Source: Bacteroidota bacterium
GTDB lineage: Bacteria; Bacteroidota; Bacteroidia; B-17B0; Aurantibacillaceae
DNA: 64,000 bases
Direction: 5' to 3'
Assembly: GCA_021156365.1 (NCBI GenBank)
Contig: JAJNDK010000004.1
Coordinates: 124,001-188,000 of the forward strand
Positions 1 to 9,670 of the stretch are shown here, piece by piece. Position numbers and translations under genes: made by a program. A model generated the notes under the pieces. That model was not told the origin of the DNA, ran no database searches, and saw only the letters and a program-made list of their open reading frames with translations. Numbering within the stretch: the stretch's first letter is position 1; each line of letters starts with the position of its first letter.

Positions 1-1932
1 AGGGCATTCAAAGAAAAAACATTCAGGCCCTATTTTACCGGACTCGCAGTTTTTCTTGCAGCCTTTCTTGTAAGTATTTTACCGAACTCGGGCAGCCTGC
101 TCTGTACCTATGAATACGGAAAATACAGCAGCCGGGGAAAAACAGAGCTGACGATAGATCCTTCCGGTGCATCGAACAAAGAAGTGCTGACATCCGGTCT
201 GGATAAAGACTATGCTTTGCAATACAGCTATGGGATCAGTGAGAGCTTCACCTTCCTGGTGCCGGATTTTAAAGGCGGCGGATCCGGTGACAGGATCGCT
301 TCGCATAAAAAAGCGCTCGATCAGGTAGATCCGGAAATGAAACAATTGGTGGGACAGTTCGGATCCTATTACGGTCCGCAGGAATACAGCGCGGGCCCTT
401 CGTATGTGGGTGTTATTGTTATGCTCTTAGCTTTCCTGAGCCTGCTGATCGTTGATCATACCATTAAGTGGCCTTTGCTGATTGCCACGCTGTTTTCAGT
501 CATGCTGGCCTGGGGAAAATATTTCGAGCCATTGAGCGCTTTCTTTTTAGATTATTTTCCGGGCTACAACAAGTTCAGGGCCGTGTCTATCATCAACATT
601 ATTGCAGAGCTCTGTATTCCGCTGCTGGCAGTACTTGCACTCGATAAGATAATAAAGACGAAAGGATCCATACAAAGTAAAATCCCCTTCCTGAAAACAC
701 AAACAGATCTGAAAAGATCCCTGCTTCTATCCGTGCTGGTAATCGGAGGTTTCTGCTTTCTCTGTTTCGTGCTTCCGGGAAGTGTAAACGAATTCACACA
801 AGATGGCGAAGAAGCTCAGATAGCCGGCAGTTTTAAAAATGCAGGATATCCGCCGGCAGATGTTCAGCAGCTATTGCCATCTTTTATGGATAATCTGGTT
901 CGTGCGCGGACTTCCGTGTTCACAAGCGATGCCCTCCGTTCGCTGATCTTTGTTCTGCTGGCGGCCGCTCTTCTTTTTCTCTTCATCAAGGGGAAGATCA
1001 AACACAGTATCCTCGTGTTGGGAGTATGCATTGCGGTAACAGCCGATCTGTGGCCGGTAGCCAAACGGTATCTGAATGAAAAGAGTTTTGTACCCAAAAC
1101 ACAGTTCGACGCTATTCCCATGAGCAAAGCTGACGAGGAAATACTCCGGGACAAGGATCCGGATTACCGGGTATTGAATATTGCTGCAAGCCCGTTTCAG
1201 GATGCAGTCACATCTTATTACCACAAATCGATAGGCGGTTACCACGGCGCGAAGCTGAAAAAATATGACGAGCTGATCCGTTTCCATTTGTTCCGTGAAA
1301 TAGATTATTTCCGGAAAAATGGATCTGTGGCCTGGCCGGACGATTCGCTTCGTAAGACATTGCTGAACAGCTTGCCGGTACTCAATATGCTCAACACGAA
1401 ATACATTATCTGCCCTACCACGCAGGAGCCGCTTGTGTTGAGAAATACAGAAAGCAACGGAAATGCCTGGTTCGTGGAAAAGGTAGAGGGTGTAGCGACG
1501 GCAGATGAGGAGATGATGGCCTTAAAAAACACAGATACCAAATCGACCTGCCTGCTCCGGAAAAAAAACAGGAAGGACCTGAAAAGCACATATACTGCGG
1601 CAGGAAACATTCAATTGATCTCTTATAAACCGGATCAGCTCGTGTATGAAACAAGTACTTCTGAGAACCAGTTTGCTGTTTTTTCCGAGATCTTTTACCC
1701 CGAAGGATGGAATGCCTCCATCGATGGAAAAGAAAAAACGTATTACTGCGTTAATTACCTGCTGAGAGGCATGGAGATCCCTGCAGGAAAACACAAAGTC
1801 GAATTCCGCTTCGAACCGGAGACCTACCACATGGGAAACAGGCTAGCTTATGCCGGATCCGGAGTATTGATCGGATTGGTGCTGGCGGCCTTGTATATGG
1901 CAAAAAGAGGGAACGGCAGGGAAAATAGCTAA
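1..1932 (+). CDS. YfhO-family multi-pass membrane protein, 5'-truncated by the window edge
   Basis: The frame is open from base 1, so the N-terminus lies outside the window; 643 residues are visible. A GTG at 184 is not needed as a start because coding continues upstream of it. Hydrophobic spans are seen near residues 12-27, 135-165, 185-215, 240-258 and 310-335, then a soluble region, then a last membrane span just before the stop. The soluble part has signatures known from YfhO proteins: a VLNMLNTKYII segment and a FYPEGWNASIDG segment. YfhO proteins are GT-C-like integral membrane proteins linked to glycosylation of cell-wall polymers in Firmicutes; the substrate in Bacteroidota is not known. 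The family assignment is firm, the function is inference. Confidence 0.85.
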   Translation, partial: RAFKEKTFRPYFTGLAVFLAAFLVSILPNSGSLLCTYEYGKYSSRGKTELTIDPSGASNKEVLTSGLDKDYALQYSYGISESFTFLVPDFKGGGSGDRIASHKKALDQVDPEMKQLVGQFGSYYGPQEYSAGPSYVGVIVMLLAFLSLLIVDHTIKWPLLIATLFSVMLAWGKYFEPLSAFFLDYFPGYNKFRAVSIINIIAELCIPLLAVLALDKIIKTKGSIQSKIPFLKTQTDLKRSLLLSVLVIGGFCFLCFVLPGSVNEFTQDGEEAQIAGSFKNAGYPPADVQQLLPSFMDNLVRARTSVFTSDALRSLIFVLLAAALLFLFIKGKIKHSILVLGVCIAVTADLWPVAKRYLNEKSFVPKTQFDAIPMSKADEEILRDKDPDYRVLNIAASPFQDAVTSYYHKSIGGYHGAKLKKYDELIRFHLFREIDYFRKNGSVAWPDDSLRKTLLNSLPVLNMLNTKYIICPTTQEPLVLRNTESNGNAWFVEKVEGVATADEEMMALKNTDTKSTCLLRKKNRKDLKSTYTAAGNIQLISYKPDQLVYETSTSENQFAVFSEIFYPEGWNASIDGKEKTYYCVNYLLRGMEIPAGKHKVEFRFEPETYHMGNRLAYAGSGVLIGLVLAALYMAKRGNGRENS

Positions 1933-1943
1933 GCAAAAAATTC

Positions 1944-1951
1944 TATATTTG
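1944..1951 (+). promoter_or_regulatory. -7 box of the SRPBCC gene at 1981
   Basis: TATATTTG matches the Bacteroidota -7 consensus TAnnTTTG and lies 29 bases before the start codon. No convincing TTG is seen 19 bases upstream, so only the -7 element is claimed. Confidence 0.5.
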
Positions 1952-1980
1952 TTTGACCTGCCTATAGGACAGTCAATAGT

Positions 1981-2418
1981 ATGAAAGATCCGATAGAAAA
2001 GACCGTTACGATCCATGCACCACCTTCAGCCGTGTGGAAAACCCTCACAGAGCCGGCGCTGATGACACAATGGATGGGTGAGCCCGAAATGCAGATCGAT
2101 ATCCAAACCGACTGGAAAGTAAATGAGCCATTTGTTGTTTCAGGTGTCCATCATGGCAGGTTCGTCAATTCAGGATTGGTGTTGGAATTTGAGCCTGACA
2201 GGAAACTTACTTATACTCATCTCAGCTCCGTATCGCGGCTGGAAGACAAACCGGAGAACTATACGATCTTCGGATTCACTCTACAACCAGACAAGGATCA
2301 AACCATATTGAAGTTACAGATCCACAACTTCCCTACAGAAAGTATTTACAAACATTTGGAGTTTTATTGGGGAACGACATTAACAATCCTGAAGGATTTT
2401 ATAGAAAAAGCAGTTTAA
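1981..2418 (+). CDS. SRPBCC / AHSA1-like (activator of Hsp90 ATPase homolog 1-like) protein
   Basis: A 145-residue soluble protein with the SRPBCC (START-like) layout. The N-terminal strand (EKTVTIHAPPSAVWKTLTEP) is followed by a W-M-G segment and a C-terminal amphipathic helix (YWGTTLTILKDFIEKA). This matches the AHSA1 domain at its usual length. Such bacterial proteins form a hydrophobic ligand cavity; a specific ligand or partner cannot be read from the sequence. It is a single-gene unit with its own -7 box and converges with the ankyrin lipoprotein gene (13-base gap). Confidence 0.8.
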   Translation: MKDPIEKTVTIHAPPSAVWKTLTEPALMTQWMGEPEMQIDIQTDWKVNEPFVVSGVHHGRFVNSGLVLEFEPDRKLTYTHLSSVSRLEDKPENYTIFGFTLQPDKDQTILKLQIHNFPTESIYKHLEFYWGTTLTILKDFIEKAV

Positions 2419-2431
2419 ATATACGCTGATC

Positions 2432-3637
2432 TTACTGTTCCTTCGTTTTCAATATCTCCAGGCACTCTTTGCACTTTGGGTCACTGCCGGCAAACTGCGG
2501 GTGTTCTTTTATATCATACTCCAATTGTTTTATCAACTTTTTTCTATTGACTTTTTTCGGGGAGCGTTCCAGCAAAATTTTGAGACACTCTGTAGCGCAG
2601 GCATCGAGGCAAACCTCAAGAGGATCGGGCTCATCATGCCGGAAGCCGCTCCAGGTTGTATATTGTTTCCATTCCGCACCTTTATCCAGCAGCAGGTTCA
2701 TAATCTTTGGGTTGTCTCCTTTGATGGCATATGCGAGAGCCGATAGCTCCGTGTCGTACTGCTCATTCACGCTCAGGCCGGAATCGACCAGTAGCTTCAC
2801 CTGTTCGTAACAGGTGTCGGCTTTCGAATGAATAATAAGATCCTGCAGCACGGTGAGATTGTCGTAGTAATAACCTCTGAATTTTACCCCATGGCGCAGC
2901 ATAAAAAAGAACAGGTCTTTTTGCCTGCACCCCGTAGCATGAAAAATAATTGGTTTGAGATGGCCAATGTGACTGGATCGTTTTGGACCGTAACCGAGGT
3001 CGGCGCCATTCTTTACAAGGAGATCGAGTAGGGAGGTATCGTTGTCCTTTTTTTCATACAGGTAGATTGTCAACAAGGTTGTTCCGTTACTGTCAAGCGG
3101 CTCGTTTACACCAAAGCCATGATCCAGCAGGAATTGTATATGAGCAGTGTCTTTCACGGCGTCTGTCCGCAGGAAGGTGAAATCTTTTTTTGTGAAGCCT
3201 TTTCCAAACAAATAGGTCCACATCCGGATGTTCTTGCTCCTTGCAATATCAATGGAGTCAAGCTTGCCACCATGTTTAACCATGAAATCGAGCAGGGCAA
3301 TGCTGTCAGCCTCAAAGGAGAGTTGCACGGGCGTGAGCTGTACGGACCAGGAAGACCCCGGCTTTCTTAATATAAAATCGACAATATCATAGGAAGAGTG
3401 CGTGATCGTACAGCTACAATTGGCATCCGCCCCGGCCTCTATAAGCGCCCTGATTTTGTCCGATGGAAGATAGCGGGGAGAGGTTCTCATTAGCTTACAC
3501 AGTTCCTCGTTCCTTTTATCAGGGGGCATTTTTTTCCATTCAACGATCTTCGCTTCCCGCTTTTCCGCTTCGGTAGGCTCACAGGAAAAGGCCACTACAC
3601 ACAGGGAAAAAATGCAGAACACGGAAAATAACTTCAT
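2432..3637 (-). CDS. ankyrin-repeat lipoprotein
   Basis: A 401-residue protein beginning with a lipoprotein signal peptide: a hydrophobic stretch ending VVAFSC, with the lipidated cysteine at about residue 19. The body contains several degenerate ankyrin repeats, recognised by segments such as LIEAGADAN, LLDHGFGVNEP, LLVKNGADLGYG, LLVDSGLSVNEQ and LLLDKGAEW. It is therefore expected to be anchored to a membrane and to bind proteins. It follows the Fe-S protein gene on the same strand after 17 bases and may be the last gene of that operon. No enzymatic motif is seen. Confidence 0.8.
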   Translation of the reverse strand: MKLFSVFCIFSLCVVAFSCEPTEAEKREAKIVEWKKMPPDKRNEELCKLMRTSPRYLPSDKIRALIEAGADANCSCTITHSSYDIVDFILRKPGSSWSVQLTPVQLSFEADSIALLDFMVKHGGKLDSIDIARSKNIRMWTYLFGKGFTKKDFTFLRTDAVKDTAHIQFLLDHGFGVNEPLDSNGTTLLTIYLYEKKDNDTSLLDLLVKNGADLGYGPKRSSHIGHLKPIIFHATGCRQKDLFFFMLRHGVKFRGYYYDNLTVLQDLIIHSKADTCYEQVKLLVDSGLSVNEQYDTELSALAYAIKGDNPKIMNLLLDKGAEWKQYTTWSGFRHDEPDPLEVCLDACATECLKILLERSPKKVNRKKLIKQLEYDIKEHPQFAGSDPKCKECLEILKTKEQ

Positions 3638-3654
3638 GATCAGAAGATATGGAA

Positions 3655-4974
3655 TCAGACTTCCTTCGCCCAGTTCAGACGATCAGCCTGTGCAAACTGC
3701 CATGGAGCGCCGTTGTTCTCGATATTGGTGAACATACCGTTCAGCTCGTTCGGTGCAGAGCTTTGCTCCATTACCAGGTATTGGCGCATATCCATAATGA
3801 TCCCCATCGGATCGATATTCACCGGGCATTCCTGCACACAGGCATTACAGGTGTTGCAGGCCCACAGCTCTTCGGTAGTGATATAGTCGCCTAAAAGAGA
3901 TTTCCCGTCGTCCACGAACTTACCACCATTGGCATCCATGATCTTGCTGATGTCTTCCACCCGATCGCGGGTACTCATCATGATCTTGCGTGGTGATAAG
4001 AGCTTACCGGTAATATTCTGCGGACAGGCCGAAGTACAGCGACCACACTCGGTGCAGGTGTATGCGTCCAGCAATTGTTTCCAGTTGAGGTCGAAAACGT
4101 CTTTGGCCCCAAAGCGTTCCGGGTTGTTAGGATCGGTAACCGGCTGGTATGCCGGATCGAAATTGGGTTTTACCACATCGATCACACTCACCAGGTTTTT
4201 GAATTTCCCTTTTTTTTCCAGGTTGCTGAAATATGTATTCGGGAAGGCAAGGATAATGTGCAAATGCTTGGAGTAGGGCAGGTAGTTGAGGAAAGCAAAG
4301 ATACCTACCATGTGCACCCACCAGCAGATCCGTTCGATCATCACCAGTCCGCCATCGCTGATACCGCTCAGCAGAGGAGCAACAAAGCCGCTTACCGGGA
4401 ACGAGCCTGCAGTTTTGTAGTGTTCGCGGATATGCGGATCCAGGCTGTTTTGAAGGTTCTGGTCGGCGGCATTCATAAGCACTAAAGCTGTCATCATTAC
4501 GACCTCCGCCATCAGGATCAGGTTGGCATCTAACTTCGGCCAGCCTTTCAGATCGCCATGGATCAGTCGTTTGATCTTTGCTACATTCCGACGCAACCAG
4601 AACACAACTACACCGATAAATACACCCAAAGCGAGGATCTCGAAAAAGCCGATCAGGAAATTATAAAACCCGCCAAGGAAAGAAAAAATACGGTGTTGCC
4701 CGGAAAAGCCGTCTACTAACATTTCCAGTACTTCAATATTGATGAGGATAAAGCCTACATACACAAGAAAGTGCATGATAGCCGGCAGCGGACGGGTAAC
4801 CATTTTGGATTGCCCTAAAGCTACGCGGATCATCGTATTCAAACGCGCGGCCTTGTTGTCGGTAATGTCAATGTTTTTCCCGATCAGGATATTGCGCCTT
4901 AATTTTCTTGCATTGATGGTGAAAAAAACCACCGAAGCAACAAACAGTACAGAAAATAGAATGATCGAGATCAT
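3655..4974 (-). CDS. membrane-anchored 4Fe-4S dicluster protein (HdrC/GlpC/DUF3483-like electron carrier)
   Basis: A 439-residue protein with four to five N-terminal membrane spans followed by a cytoplasmic ferredoxin-type domain. The cluster motifs are CTECGRCTSACP starting at C307 and CNTCNACVQECP starting at C373, both with normal CxxCxxCxxxCP spacing. In many Bacteroidota a similar protein is paired with a second Fe-S protein carrying CCG domains (HdrB/GlpC type) next to MlaD genes. Here the MlaD genes are adjacent (2-base gap upstream), but the CCG partner is not next to it and an ankyrin lipoprotein follows instead. It probably moves electrons between the quinone pool and an unknown acceptor. 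Confidence 0.85.
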   Translation of the reverse strand: MISIILFSVLFVASVVFFTINARKLRRNILIGKNIDITDNKAARLNTMIRVALGQSKMVTRPLPAIMHFLVYVGFILINIEVLEMLVDGFSGQHRIFSFLGGFYNFLIGFFEILALGVFIGVVVFWLRRNVAKIKRLIHGDLKGWPKLDANLILMAEVVMMTALVLMNAADQNLQNSLDPHIREHYKTAGSFPVSGFVAPLLSGISDGGLVMIERICWWVHMVGIFAFLNYLPYSKHLHIILAFPNTYFSNLEKKGKFKNLVSVIDVVKPNFDPAYQPVTDPNNPERFGAKDVFDLNWKQLLDAYTCTECGRCTSACPQNITGKLLSPRKIMMSTRDRVEDISKIMDANGGKFVDDGKSLLGDYITTEELWACNTCNACVQECPVNIDPMGIIMDMRQYLVMEQSSAPNELNGMFTNIENNGAPWQFAQADRLNWAKEV

Positions 4975-4976
4975 GC

Positions 4977-5951
4977 TTACGTTTTAGGTTTCTTCCGGTC
5001 TTTTCTTCCGAATACAGAAATATGAACATAGCGCTCCGGGTTGATCCGGAGGTCTTTCACTAATTTATCCAGGTCCTCAGCCGATTTGTTGAGGTTGTTG
5101 TACAAAGAATCGTTTTTGATCAGCTTGCCCATGGTTCCTTGCCCGCTGTTGATCTGCGCAAGCAAGAGGTTCGCATCGGCCAGGGCTTTGTTCGTCTCCT
5201 CGATCGTTTTCTTAACGTTCGCTTTGGCTAATGAGTCACTGATATTGCTGAAATTATTAATGACATTGCTCAGCTTATCATTGTTTTGTTCGATATTGGA
5301 GGTAATAGAATTCACTTTTTGGATGATGCTGGCAATCGCATACTGCTGGCTGCTGAGCAGGGTATCCACTTTGTAAGTCGTATGCTCAAGCGTAGTAATG
5401 GTGTTTTTGATGCTTTCGAAGCTGGCGATCAGGTTCCGGCGCACATCCGCATTCAATACCTGCGTCACTACCTGCATTACCGAATCGATGGAGGAGATCA
5501 GGGCTTCCGCTTTTTTCTGCAGGGGAGCAATACGCTTATCTACCGAGGTTTTCAGGTCTTCTTCCGAATCGCCGATCAGGTAATCACCGTCCTGCAAAAG
5601 CATTGTTTCTTTGGTCAGATTAAGCTCCACCGCCTTAGAACCAAGGAAATCGGAAGACACTACTTTGGCAACAGAATTTTTTGGAATAGCGACATCGGAG
5701 GTCAGGAAAAAAGTAACAAGCACATCGTATTTTCCTTCTTTTTCGCGCAGCTCGATCTTGCTTACCTGCCCCACTTTGTATCCGTTCAGTAAAAGTGGAT
5801 TGGCTTCCTGTAATCCGTCTATCCGGGGATAAACAGCATACAATTTGCGTTGTGGATTGAAAATATTGTGCCCTCTCAGGAAGTTGAAACCATAAATAAA
5901 TACCCCTATGGCCACCAGAACAACTATACCAACTTTGACTTCTTTTTTCAC
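4977..5951 (-). CDS. MlaD/MCE-family protein (second of a tandem pair)
   Basis: A 324-residue protein with one N-terminal membrane anchor (about residues 7-25), then the MCE domain with the typical LLLNGYKVGQVSKIEL segment, then a long helical C-terminal region. MlaD-type proteins are the periplasmic, lipid-binding part of Mla-like phospholipid transporters of the inner membrane. The start is GTG (5949-5951); no better ATG is present. It is 77 bases downstream of a clear paralogue and 2 bases upstream of the Fe-S protein gene. The permease (MlaE) and ATPase (MlaF) partners are not in this window. Confidence 0.88.
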   Translation of the reverse strand: MKKEVKVGIVVLVAIGVFIYGFNFLRGHNIFNPQRKLYAVYPRIDGLQEANPLLLNGYKVGQVSKIELREKEGKYDVLVTFFLTSDVAIPKNSVAKVVSSDFLGSKAVELNLTKETMLLQDGDYLIGDSEEDLKTSVDKRIAPLQKKAEALISSIDSVMQVVTQVLNADVRRNLIASFESIKNTITTLEHTTYKVDTLLSSQQYAIASIIQKVNSITSNIEQNNDKLSNVINNFSNISDSLAKANVKKTIEETNKALADANLLLAQINSGQGTMGKLIKNDSLYNNLNKSAEDLDKLVKDLRINPERYVHISVFGRKDRKKPKT

Positions 5952-6028
5952 AGATCGTATTGAATGTTCAAATGTACAGTTTTTTATGGAAAAAAGAAAG
6001 TCCGGACTGAGTGCGGAGCTGGCTATTA

Positions 6029-7012
6029 TCAGAGAGAATCAGAAGGAACAGGCGCTTTTTTAGGAGCAAATACCGAAACTTTGAAGAACCGGTCGGGATT
6101 GCGCAGCATTTCTTTCAGCAGAACGTCCATATTCTTATTGGCTTTGTCCAGATTGTCCTGTATGGCTTTGGTGTTCATGAATTTACCGGCTGTTCCTTTT
6201 CCTGACTGGATGTATGCGACAGCGCTTTTGGCCTCGGCTATGGAAGAATTTACAGAGGCTATTGCATTTTTAACCCGGTCTTTTGTTGGCTGATCTATCA
6301 GATTGTCAAAATTAGAGGTCATTTTATCAATGGCGGGTTTGTTTTTTGTAAGATTGTCTTTGATGGAATTGACATGGAGCATGATCCCTTTCACTGCCGA
6401 TTTATCCGGATCCATCAGCGTGTCTACTTTGCTTGTGGTAAGCTTCAATGCTGTAATGGACTTATTGATGCTCCTGAAACTGGCAGAAAGTGCCTGCTTT
6501 ACATTCGTGCCTTTGATCTCTTTGAAAATGGCGCTCACAGAGTCAAAGGAAGAGGCTACGTTGCTGACCTTGCCTTTGAGGGGGGCAAGCTCTTTATCGA
6601 TCTTTTCTTTAAAGGTTTCTTCGGTGATGCCTACCAGCACCTCGTTATCCGCCATCAGGTTTTGTCCATTGCTAAAGATAAGCTCTACCGCCTTGGTGCC
6701 TAAAAGATCGGAAGAAATGATCCGTGCGTGTGACTTTTCGGGGATCTTAAGATCCGTGCTGAGTTTAAAATAAACCATAAGCTCAAACTTTCCGCTGTCT
6801 AAGGAACGAAGGTCGATTTTTTTTACTTCACCTACCCGGAAGCCATTCAGCAGCAGGGGGCTTGCCTCAATAAGCCCGTCGACGGAAGGGAAAATGACGC
6901 GAAGTTCTTTTTCTTTGTTCAGAGCCGTGTTGCCCCTTGTATACATAAAAATAAAGACAAGGAGTCCGCAGGCTGCCGCAATTCCTATCCCGATTTTAAG
7001 TCCTTTTTTCAC
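6029..7012 (-). CDS. MlaD/MCE-family protein (first of a tandem pair)
   Basis: A 327-residue protein with an N-terminal membrane anchor, an MCE domain (FPSVDGLIEASPLLLNGFRV region) and a helical C-terminal tail that would reach across the periplasm. It aligns along its whole length with the protein of 4977-5951, so the pair looks like a tandem duplication; two different MCE subunits could form mixed hexamers or serve different routes. It starts with GTG, five bases after the stop of the TPR/OmpA gene, which argues for translational coupling. Confidence 0.88.
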   Translation of the reverse strand: MKKGLKIGIGIAAACGLLVFIFMYTRGNTALNKEKELRVIFPSVDGLIEASPLLLNGFRVGEVKKIDLRSLDSGKFELMVYFKLSTDLKIPEKSHARIISSDLLGTKAVELIFSNGQNLMADNEVLVGITEETFKEKIDKELAPLKGKVSNVASSFDSVSAIFKEIKGTNVKQALSASFRSINKSITALKLTTSKVDTLMDPDKSAVKGIMLHVNSIKDNLTKNKPAIDKMTSNFDNLIDQPTKDRVKNAIASVNSSIAEAKSAVAYIQSGKGTAGKFMNTKAIQDNLDKANKNMDVLLKEMLRNPDRFFKVSVFAPKKAPVPSDSL

Positions 7013-7017
7013 AATGC

Positions 7018-9525
7018 TTATTTAGTGCCCTCAAAGCTCAGTTTAAAAACAGTTCTGCGGTTCTGTTTGTGCTCTGCATCCGAACAATCCACACCGTTCA
7101 GGCAGCGGTTGCTGAGCTGTGTTTCACCCAGGCCGGTTGCCAGCAGGCGTTTTTTGTTCACCCCTTTTTTCGCCAGGTATTCCACCACGGCATTGGCTCT
7201 CTTTTGCGAAAGCTCCATATTAAAATCATCTCCGGCCAGCGCATCGGTATGCGACTGTACTTCCAGCATGATCTTCGGGTTTTCGGTAAGCGCCGTATAT
7301 GCTTTATCAAGGATAAGCTCCGCTTCTTTCGGGATCACAAAGGAGCCGGAAGGATAGTAGATGTTCTCGATAATGCTTATTTCTTTTTTCGTTGCGTTCA
7401 GCTTGATAGCTCCGATCCAGGGATCCGCGATCTCTTCCGAAACCTCGCTTAGCTGGGTACTTTCGGTAGGCAGCAGGCGGTACGAGAATTTGCCGAACTG
7501 ATCTTTGGAGATCTCTTTGATCACATGGTTTTGCTCGTCGGTAATGATGATACGGTTATACGTAATGTTCTTGCCGTCTTCCTCATCGATCTTGATCATA
7601 TAGCTCTGAGCAGGCAGCAGGTTCTTGAAAATGAACAAACCATTCTGATCTGTTTTTTTCGTTGCAACGATCTCGCCTTTTTCATTTACCAGCAATATGG
7701 TAATATTCGATAAAGGCTCTTTCGCTCCGTCGGCCGCAAGGATCTTACCCTTCATATCGATCATCATCGGCGCATCGTCAATGGTCATCAGCGACATACT
7801 CACCGGATCGTTTTTAAGCAGCTCAAAGGTAAAGGAGCCTTTCGGGCCTTTTGTGCTTTTCAGCACTTCCACGCCTTTTTCATTCACCACCACAAAGCTC
7901 TTAATGCCCGAAAGCAGAGTGTTGTCTTCCACATCAAAAGCGAGGAGATAATTTTTATCGTAAGGAAGTTTTTCGAAAATGAATTTACCCTGGTTGTCTG
8001 TGAAAGCAGTATAGAAGATCTCACCCCGCTCGTTGATCAGGTTTATTTTCTTACCGGATACCGGTGTTTTGTTGGCATCATCGGAAAGGATCTGGCCGGC
8101 AAAACGCACCACCACACTTGTTTCTTCTGCTATCCGTCCTATTTTGATGGTCCTGGTAGTAGTGTTCATGTATACATCCTTTACCACTATTTCAAGTGTT
8201 TTTTTATCACCAAGCGGAACAATGCTGCTGAAGTCAGGGTTCTTTTCGTCGTTCCTGTATTTGGCATCTACGCCGTTCACCGTAATGGAGGAGATCAGGC
8301 TTTTATCTTTTACCGATCCTTCCACCACCGTGGAGATCTGCGATGCATATACATTGGCAAAACCTGATCCGTCAATAAACGGAAAGGACAATTTCACATC
8401 CGGCTCATCACTTTCACGGTTGGCTTCGTATAGTTTTTTGGTAACGATATCCAACTGTTGTTTTACCTCTGCATCCGCAGGATTCAGCTTTAGCGAGCGG
8501 CTATAGTCCCCGATGGCTTCAGCCCAGGATGCCAGCTCGCGGTAGCACTCTGCCCGGCGTTTGTAGGCCAGTGCATTTTTTTCATCAAGCAGGATCACCT
8601 TGGTATAATCGCTGATGGCGCTTTGAAACTGGCTTGTTTTTTTATAGACATTTCCCCGCTCGAAGAAACCCTCTTTGAACTCACTGTTCAGCACCAACGC
8701 TTTGTTGAGGTCACCGATAGGGTTCAGGTAGTCCTGTGTGGCGAGGTAGGACTGGCTTCGTTTGTAGAAGACCATGTAATGCTTTGGCTCGTAGGCATCG
8801 CTATTGTCAATATCCACAGCAGTTGTATAGTCCTTTATGGCATTTACATAATCGCCCATGTGGTGAAGGCAGCCGGCGTGATCGTAGAAATACGACTTGA
8901 ATTTCGGCAGTACTTTTTTGTTGCCGTCCAGCTCGTAGTTATACAATAGTTTGATGGCAATAACATAATCGGTATTGGCATCGTTGTACTTTTTCAGGCT
9001 GTCGAGCGCGAGGGCTTTGTAGTAATGTGTGGTATGGTTGTATTGCTCTCTATCCAGGGCTTTGTTGCAGAGATCCACTGCCGTCTGAAACTGTTTCAGC
9101 ATAATGGAACACCAGGCAGATTTGCGGTAGGCTTCAGTATTTTTAGAGCTTTTGGCGATCAGCAGGTCTGCATATTCTTTGCCTTTTTTATAATCTTTCA
9201 GATCGATAGCAATATCAGTGATCTTCAGGTAAAGCAATTTGTCGGAGTTCTTTACACGAAAGGCTGCTTCATAATCTTTCAATGCGTTCTCTTTCTGGTT
9301 CAGCAGCATATAATCACCGGCCCTGCCTAACAGGTACTTGTAGTTGTCTTTTTTCAGCTCAAGGGCGCGGGTGTAGTTATCAATAGCAACTGGGTAGTTT
9401 TTATTCTTTTCATTCTCGCGGGCTAATTTGTAATAGGATTTTGCCGATTGAGAAAAAACAGAGTAGGAGCAAAGGAAACAGAGAGCCAGTGCAAAATAGG
9501 TTTTTATGCAGAGTACTTTAAACAT
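7018..9525 (-). CDS. TPR - carboxypeptidase-regulatory-like - OmpA peptidoglycan-binding envelope protein
   Basis: An 835-residue secreted protein. A signal peptide (about residues 1-25) is followed by about eight TPR units up to residue 365, a short beta region, then at least two carboxypeptidase-regulatory-like beta folds (segments such as TDQNGLFIFKNLLP), and a C-terminal OmpA domain with the peptidoglycan-binding signature (SHTDALAGDDFNMELSQKRA and a final NRRTVFKLSF). The architecture recalls T9SS/gliding proteins of the PorE kind, but it lacks a recognisable PD40 propeller, so PorE is not claimed. It is the first gene of the MlaD operon and probably links the outer membrane to peptidoglycan. 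Confidence 0.82.
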   Translation of the reverse strand: MFKVLCIKTYFALALCFLCSYSVFSQSAKSYYKLARENEKNKNYPVAIDNYTRALELKKDNYKYLLGRAGDYMLLNQKENALKDYEAAFRVKNSDKLLYLKITDIAIDLKDYKKGKEYADLLIAKSSKNTEAYRKSAWCSIMLKQFQTAVDLCNKALDREQYNHTTHYYKALALDSLKKYNDANTDYVIAIKLLYNYELDGNKKVLPKFKSYFYDHAGCLHHMGDYVNAIKDYTTAVDIDNSDAYEPKHYMVFYKRSQSYLATQDYLNPIGDLNKALVLNSEFKEGFFERGNVYKKTSQFQSAISDYTKVILLDEKNALAYKRRAECYRELASWAEAIGDYSRSLKLNPADAEVKQQLDIVTKKLYEANRESDEPDVKLSFPFIDGSGFANVYASQISTVVEGSVKDKSLISSITVNGVDAKYRNDEKNPDFSSIVPLGDKKTLEIVVKDVYMNTTTRTIKIGRIAEETSVVVRFAGQILSDDANKTPVSGKKINLINERGEIFYTAFTDNQGKFIFEKLPYDKNYLLAFDVEDNTLLSGIKSFVVVNEKGVEVLKSTKGPKGSFTFELLKNDPVSMSLMTIDDAPMMIDMKGKILAADGAKEPLSNITILLVNEKGEIVATKKTDQNGLFIFKNLLPAQSYMIKIDEEDGKNITYNRIIITDEQNHVIKEISKDQFGKFSYRLLPTESTQLSEVSEEIADPWIGAIKLNATKKEISIIENIYYPSGSFVIPKEAELILDKAYTALTENPKIMLEVQSHTDALAGDDFNMELSQKRANAVVEYLAKKGVNKKRLLATGLGETQLSNRCLNGVDCSDAEHKQNRRTVFKLSFEGTK

Positions 9526-9530
9526 GCCTT

Positions 9531-9538
9531 TAAAGATA
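9531..9538 (-). promoter_or_regulatory. -7 box of the TPR/OmpA-MlaD operon
   Basis: On the minus strand the sequence reads TATCTTTA, one mismatch from TAnnTTTG, only five bases before the ATG. This implies a nearly leaderless mRNA. Confidence 0.4.
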
Positions 9539-9604
9539 AAAACTTTTTTGATACAGGTGAATTTAATCGGCCAATACGGCGGCTTAAAACGATTCAGTCA
9601 GGAA

Positions 9605-9640
9605 AATAAAAAAGCACGCACATAAAATGTATGTGCGTGC
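9605..9640 (-). terminator. rho-independent terminator after siaC
   Basis: A perfect 11-bp stem (GCACGCACATA / TATGTGCGTGC, loop of five) is followed on the minus strand by TTTTTTATTTT. It lies 31 bases after the stop of the siaC-like gene. Confidence 0.85.
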
Positions 9641-9670
9641 CGGTGTAGTATAATAGAAGAAGAATAGGTT

